A stretch of DNA of 7,603 nt, taken from assembly GCA_025354075.1 (NCBI GenBank), contig JANXNO010000612.1, forward strand, positions 1 through 7,603, read 5' to 3'. This document shows, piece after piece, positions 5,416 to 7,603 of this stretch. The stretch comes from Burkholderiales bacterium (GTDB lineage: Bacteria > Pseudomonadota > Gammaproteobacteria > Burkholderiales > Casimicrobiaceae). The notes under the pieces are model-generated. The model did no database searches. It had not been told where the DNA came from and saw only the letters and a list, made by a program, of their open reading frames with translations. The stretch's first letter is position 1. Each line of letters opens with the position of its first letter. Made by a program: the position numbers and the translations under genes.

Positions 5416-7377
5416 TTACTTGGTTTTGATCAACGCCGGTGCGTCGGCCTCGGACAAGGTGCTCGGCGCATCAGCGGCCACGCCAGCCACGTCTAACGCG
5501 GCACCGCCACGCCACACCGTTCCGATGGAAATTTTGTCGAGCTTTTTCTTCATGCCGTACACCAGATTAACAATACCGCGCGAGAAGAACACCGCCGAGA
5601 ACATCGACGTCAAAATACCCAGGCAATGCACGACGGCAAAACCTTTGATTGGCCCGGAGCCGAAGGTGAACAGCGCAAGACCGGCAATCAGCGTCGTGAT
5701 ATTCGAGTCAAGAATAGTCGCCCATGCGTGGTCAAAACCCGCCGAGATTGCCTCTTGCGGCTTGAGGCCACGACGCAGTTCTTCGCGAATACGTTCGTTG
5801 ATCAGCACGTTGGCGTCAATGGCCATACCCAGCGTCAACGCGATAGCGGCGATGCCTGGCAGCGTTAGCGTCGCCTGCAACATGGAAAGAATCGCAATCA
5901 GCAACAACAAGTTGACCGACAACGCGAGCGTCGAGATCAGGCCCATGACCGCGTAGTACACGCAGATAAACGCGGCCAGCGCGACGAAGCCCCACGTCAC
6001 GGAGTTGAAACCGCGCTCAATGTTCTCGGCACCGAGACTCGGGCCGACGGTGCGCTCTTCGATAATTTCCATCGGCGCGGCAATGGAACCAGAGCGAATC
6101 AGCAATGCGATGTCGCTCGTCTCACGCGTGCTCATGCGGCCGGTGATCTGGAAGTTGCTGCCCAGCTCAGATTGAATCGTTGGCGCGGTAATGACTTCGG
6201 GCTTGCCCTTTTCGATCAGCACAATAGCCATACGGTTACCCACGTTCTGCCCGGTGACTTCACGCAAAATGCGCGCGCCCTGGGTGTCGGTGTTGATTCG
6301 CACAATCGGCTGATTGCTTTGTCCGTCGAACGCGGGCTCAGCACCGTTGATGCGCTCGCCGGTGATGATGAATTGCTTCTTGACCAGAATCTGACCGCCA
6401 TCGCGATCGTTCATCAACTCGGTGCCGAAGGGCACGTTGCCGTTTTGTGCGGCTTGCAGCGCTGCGCTGTTTTTGCTCGCGTCGGCATCAACCAGACGCA
6501 GCTCCAGCGTGCCGGTGCGACCGATCACGTCCTTCAACCGCGCAGGGTCTGATGCGCCTGGCACCTGAATCACAATGCGGTCGGCGCCCTGCTTCTGGAT
6601 GATCGGCTCGGTCAGGCCGAGCGCGTTGATGCGGTTGCCGAGCACCTTCTGGTTTTGCTCAATCGCAGCGTCGGCAAGCTTGCGCTTCGCGTCTTCTTTC
6701 AGCGTAATGACCAGCCGCAAATCAGCTGCAGCGCCGTCTTCCCGGATCGACAAATCAGCATTGCTGATGGCGATTTCTTTCGATGCTTTTTCACGCTCGA
6801 CTGGATCGCTGAACTTCACCGCAATGGTGTCGCCCGCCTTGTCCACGCCACCGTACTGAATCTTTTTCTCTCGCATCAGGGCGCGAATATCCGCTGCCGA
6901 ACGATCCGCTGCGCGGTCCAGCGCGCCCTTCATGTCCACCTGCATCAAAAAGTGAACACCGCCACGCAAATCAAGGCCCAGCGCCATCGGCTTGGCGTTC
7001 ACGTCCTGCATCCAGCGCGGCGTGGTTGACTCGTTGGTCAGCGCGACAATATAGTTGCCGGTGCCGTCAGCGACGCCGTTGTTCAGGTCTTTGATCAGCG
7101 CGTCCTTAGCCGCCAGCTGCGACTTGCCGTCACCACTGGCGAAACGCACATGCACGCCATTGGCCGGATCCAGTCCGGACATAGCAATGGCCAGGTTGGC
7201 GGCTTTCAGCGTCTTTTCAACGCGATCAAGCAGCGCTGCATCGAGGCGCACCGACGGTTTGTTGGTAGACACTTGCACCGCGGGAACTTGCGGGAAGACG
7301 TTGGGCAGGGTGTAGAACAGCCCAATCACAATCGCAAAGATCATGACCAGATATTTCCACAAGGGGTAGCGATTCAT
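5416..7377 (-). CDS. secD: Protein translocase subunit SecD
   Basis: A 653-residue inner-membrane partner of SecF. TM1 is at residues 7-26. The large periplasmic region contains LGLDLRGGVHFLMQVD (133-148), the QNQKVLGNRINALGLTEP stretch (241-258) with Arg249 corresponding to E. coli Arg247, IVIQVPGASDPARLKDVIG (268-286), and ALLIRSGSIAAPMEIIEERTVGPSLG (424-449) leading into the membrane domain. TM2-6 span about 459-608. TM4 carries GMAIDANVLINERIREEL (517-534), whose Asp521 aligns with proton-relay Asp519 of E. coli. All key residues are intact. It is somewhat longer than E. coli SecD (615), with a C-terminal Ala-rich tail (about 626-653). The start follows an AGGA at 7-nt spacing and gives the classic MNRYPLWKYL N-terminus. 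YajC, normally encoded just upstream, is not found; the sequence there is an inverted copy of this gene's own start. Confidence 0.98.
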   Translation of the reverse strand: MNRYPLWKYLVMIFAIVIGLFYTLPNVFPQVPAVQVSTNKPSVRLDAALLDRVEKTLKAANLAIAMSGLDPANGVHVRFASGDGKSQLAAKDALIKDLNNGVADGTGNYIVALTNESTTPRWMQDVNAKPMALGLDLRGGVHFLMQVDMKGALDRAADRSAADIRALMREKKIQYGGVDKAGDTIAVKFSDPVEREKASKEIAISNADLSIREDGAAADLRLVITLKEDAKRKLADAAIEQNQKVLGNRINALGLTEPIIQKQGADRIVIQVPGASDPARLKDVIGRTGTLELRLVDADASKNSAALQAAQNGNVPFGTELMNDRDGGQILVKKQFIITGERINGAEPAFDGQSNQPIVRINTDTQGARILREVTGQNVGNRMAIVLIEKGKPEVITAPTIQSELGSNFQITGRMSTRETSDIALLIRSGSIAAPMEIIEERTVGPSLGAENIERGFNSVTWGFVALAAFICVYYAVMGLISTLALSVNLLLLIAILSMLQATLTLPGIAAIALTLGMAIDANVLINERIREELRRGLKPQEAISAGFDHAWATILDSNITTLIAGLALFTFGSGPIKGFAVVHCLGILTSMFSAVFFSRGIVNLVYGMKKKLDKISIGTVWRGGAALDVAGVAADAPSTLSEADAPALIKTK

Positions 7378-7391
7378 AGGGGTGTCCTATG
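7375..7391 (-). promoter_or_regulatory. Hairpin sequestering the secD Shine-Dalgarno and start codon
   Basis: On the - strand, CATAGG (7391-7386) and CCTATG (7380-7375) form a perfect 6-bp stem around the 5-nt loop ACACC. The left arm contains AGG of the AGGA Shine-Dalgarno, and the right arm contains the secD ATG. Folded mRNA would hide both, so the hairpin could tune secD translation. Function is inference, and the stem is modest. The same 17 bases recur in the inverted copy at 7534-7550. Confidence 0.45.
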
Positions 7392-7403
7392 GGCACTCCT
7401 ACA
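7382..7403 (-). repeat. REP-like GTAGGAG head with mini-hairpin in the secD leader
   Basis: Read on the - strand this is TGTAGGAG followed by TGCCC-ATA-GGACA, a short imperfect hairpin, then CC. Head and layout match the REP units elsewhere in the window although the stem sequence is different. The mirrored copy at 7522-7543 has a degenerate head (CTAGAAG). It may be a further REP subfamily placed in the secD leader, or a chance match of a purine-rich leader to the GTAGGAG head. Confidence 0.35.
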
Positions 7404-7547
7404 ATTTCGTTGTTCAGGCGAAGTGCGGCGTTGTCCGGTGCTCGCAATCCTCATGTACCAGGCCGTACATTGCGGAAGCTGTGCGCCGTGCGCCGTGCAT
7501 TTCATCCCGAAAAAACGAATTTCTAGAAGTGCCCATAGGACACCCCT

Positions 7548-7603
7548 ATGAATCGCTACCCCTTGTGGAAATATCTGGTCATGATCTTTGCGATTGTGAT
7601 TGG
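7548..7603 (+). other. Inverted duplicate of the secD 5' end, cut by the window edge
   Basis: The frame encodes MNRYPLWKYLVMIFAIVI plus a partial Gly codon, identical at protein and nucleotide level to the first residues of the secD gene on the other strand. It keeps the same AGGA and hairpin before the ATG. It could be a second secD copy diverging to the right, a 5' gene fragment, or the returning arm of a fold-back chimera. The perfect coding identity next to a diverged leader is unusual for an old duplication. I therefore do not count it as an independent functional gene. Confidence 0.6.

Larger units (their letters stand above)
7322..7603. repeat. Large palindrome covering the secD start and its upstream region
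   Basis: Bases 7322-7397 and 7528-7603 are perfect 76-bp reverse complements; paired coordinates sum to 14925. The match is cut only by the end of the window. Inside, 7398-7414 pairs with 7511-7527 at 13 of 17 positions. Gapped similarity continues inward and ends at the perfect dyad ATGTAC (7453-7458) and GTACAT (7465-7470), whose axis is one base from that of the outer arms. The 2-nt shift in coordinate sum fits a net 2-base indel in one arm. So the whole 282 bp behaves as one head-to-head duplication with perfect outer and degraded inner parts. It may be an artefact. Confidence 0.85.

Noticed and set aside
7481..7498. Tandem 7-mer GTGCGCC repeated about 2.6 times.
   Set aside because: Very short, and it lies in the degraded arm of the large palindrome, where sequence error is possible; not treated as a separate feature.
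7378..7547. Small ORFs upstream of secD as a secretion-arrest leader peptide or YajC.
   Set aside because: Frames lack a signal-like hydrophobic segment, arrest motif or YajC features.

Overview
The window looks like a GC-rich proteobacterial chromosome segment, most likely from a betaproteobacterium (Burkholderiales-like). This rests on protein flavour (SecD/SecF, DedA), codon use and the GTAGGAG-headed REP-type repeats; no rRNA or other phylogenetic marker is present, so the assignment is an inference. There is no phage, plasmid, IS, CRISPR or toxin-antitoxin signature. It is mostly ordinary housekeeping sequence with notable non-coding structure.

Left part, + strand: a REP-type unit at the very edge, a two-part GNAT acetyltransferase (85-843), a 203-bp gap holding a tandem 20-bp direct repeat, a Na+/phosphate-cotransporter-family membrane protein with a C-terminal PhoU-like domain (1047-2741), and 32 bp later a nitroreductase-fold flavoprotein (2774-3448). 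The last carries the Glu/Tyr/Lys substrate-binding residues of iodotyrosine deiodinases.

Middle: a 218-bp convergent gap (3449-3666) packed with three inverted repeats: an 11-bp perfect stem, a probable weak terminator, and an 81-bp REP pair whose last bases supply the stop codon of the gene on the other strand.

Right part, - strand, transcribed right to left: secD (7377-5416), secF (5391-4405) and a dedA-family gene (4302-3667). SecD and SecF form the accessory complex that uses the proton gradient to finish export through SecYEG. DedA proteins are polytopic membrane proteins linked to lipid-carrier flipping and membrane homeostasis. A second REP pair (4321-4387) sits between secF and dedA and may separate them at the RNA level.

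Right edge: the normal upstream partner yajC is absent. Instead, 7322-7603 is one large palindrome. The first 56 nt of secD and 20 nt upstream recur perfectly on the opposite strand at 7528-7603, and the inner 130 bp is a diverged inverted copy with a small perfect dyad close to the axis. This is either a fold-back or assembly artefact at a contig end or a real inverted duplication, and it is the item most worth checking. I found no convincing new multi-gene system.
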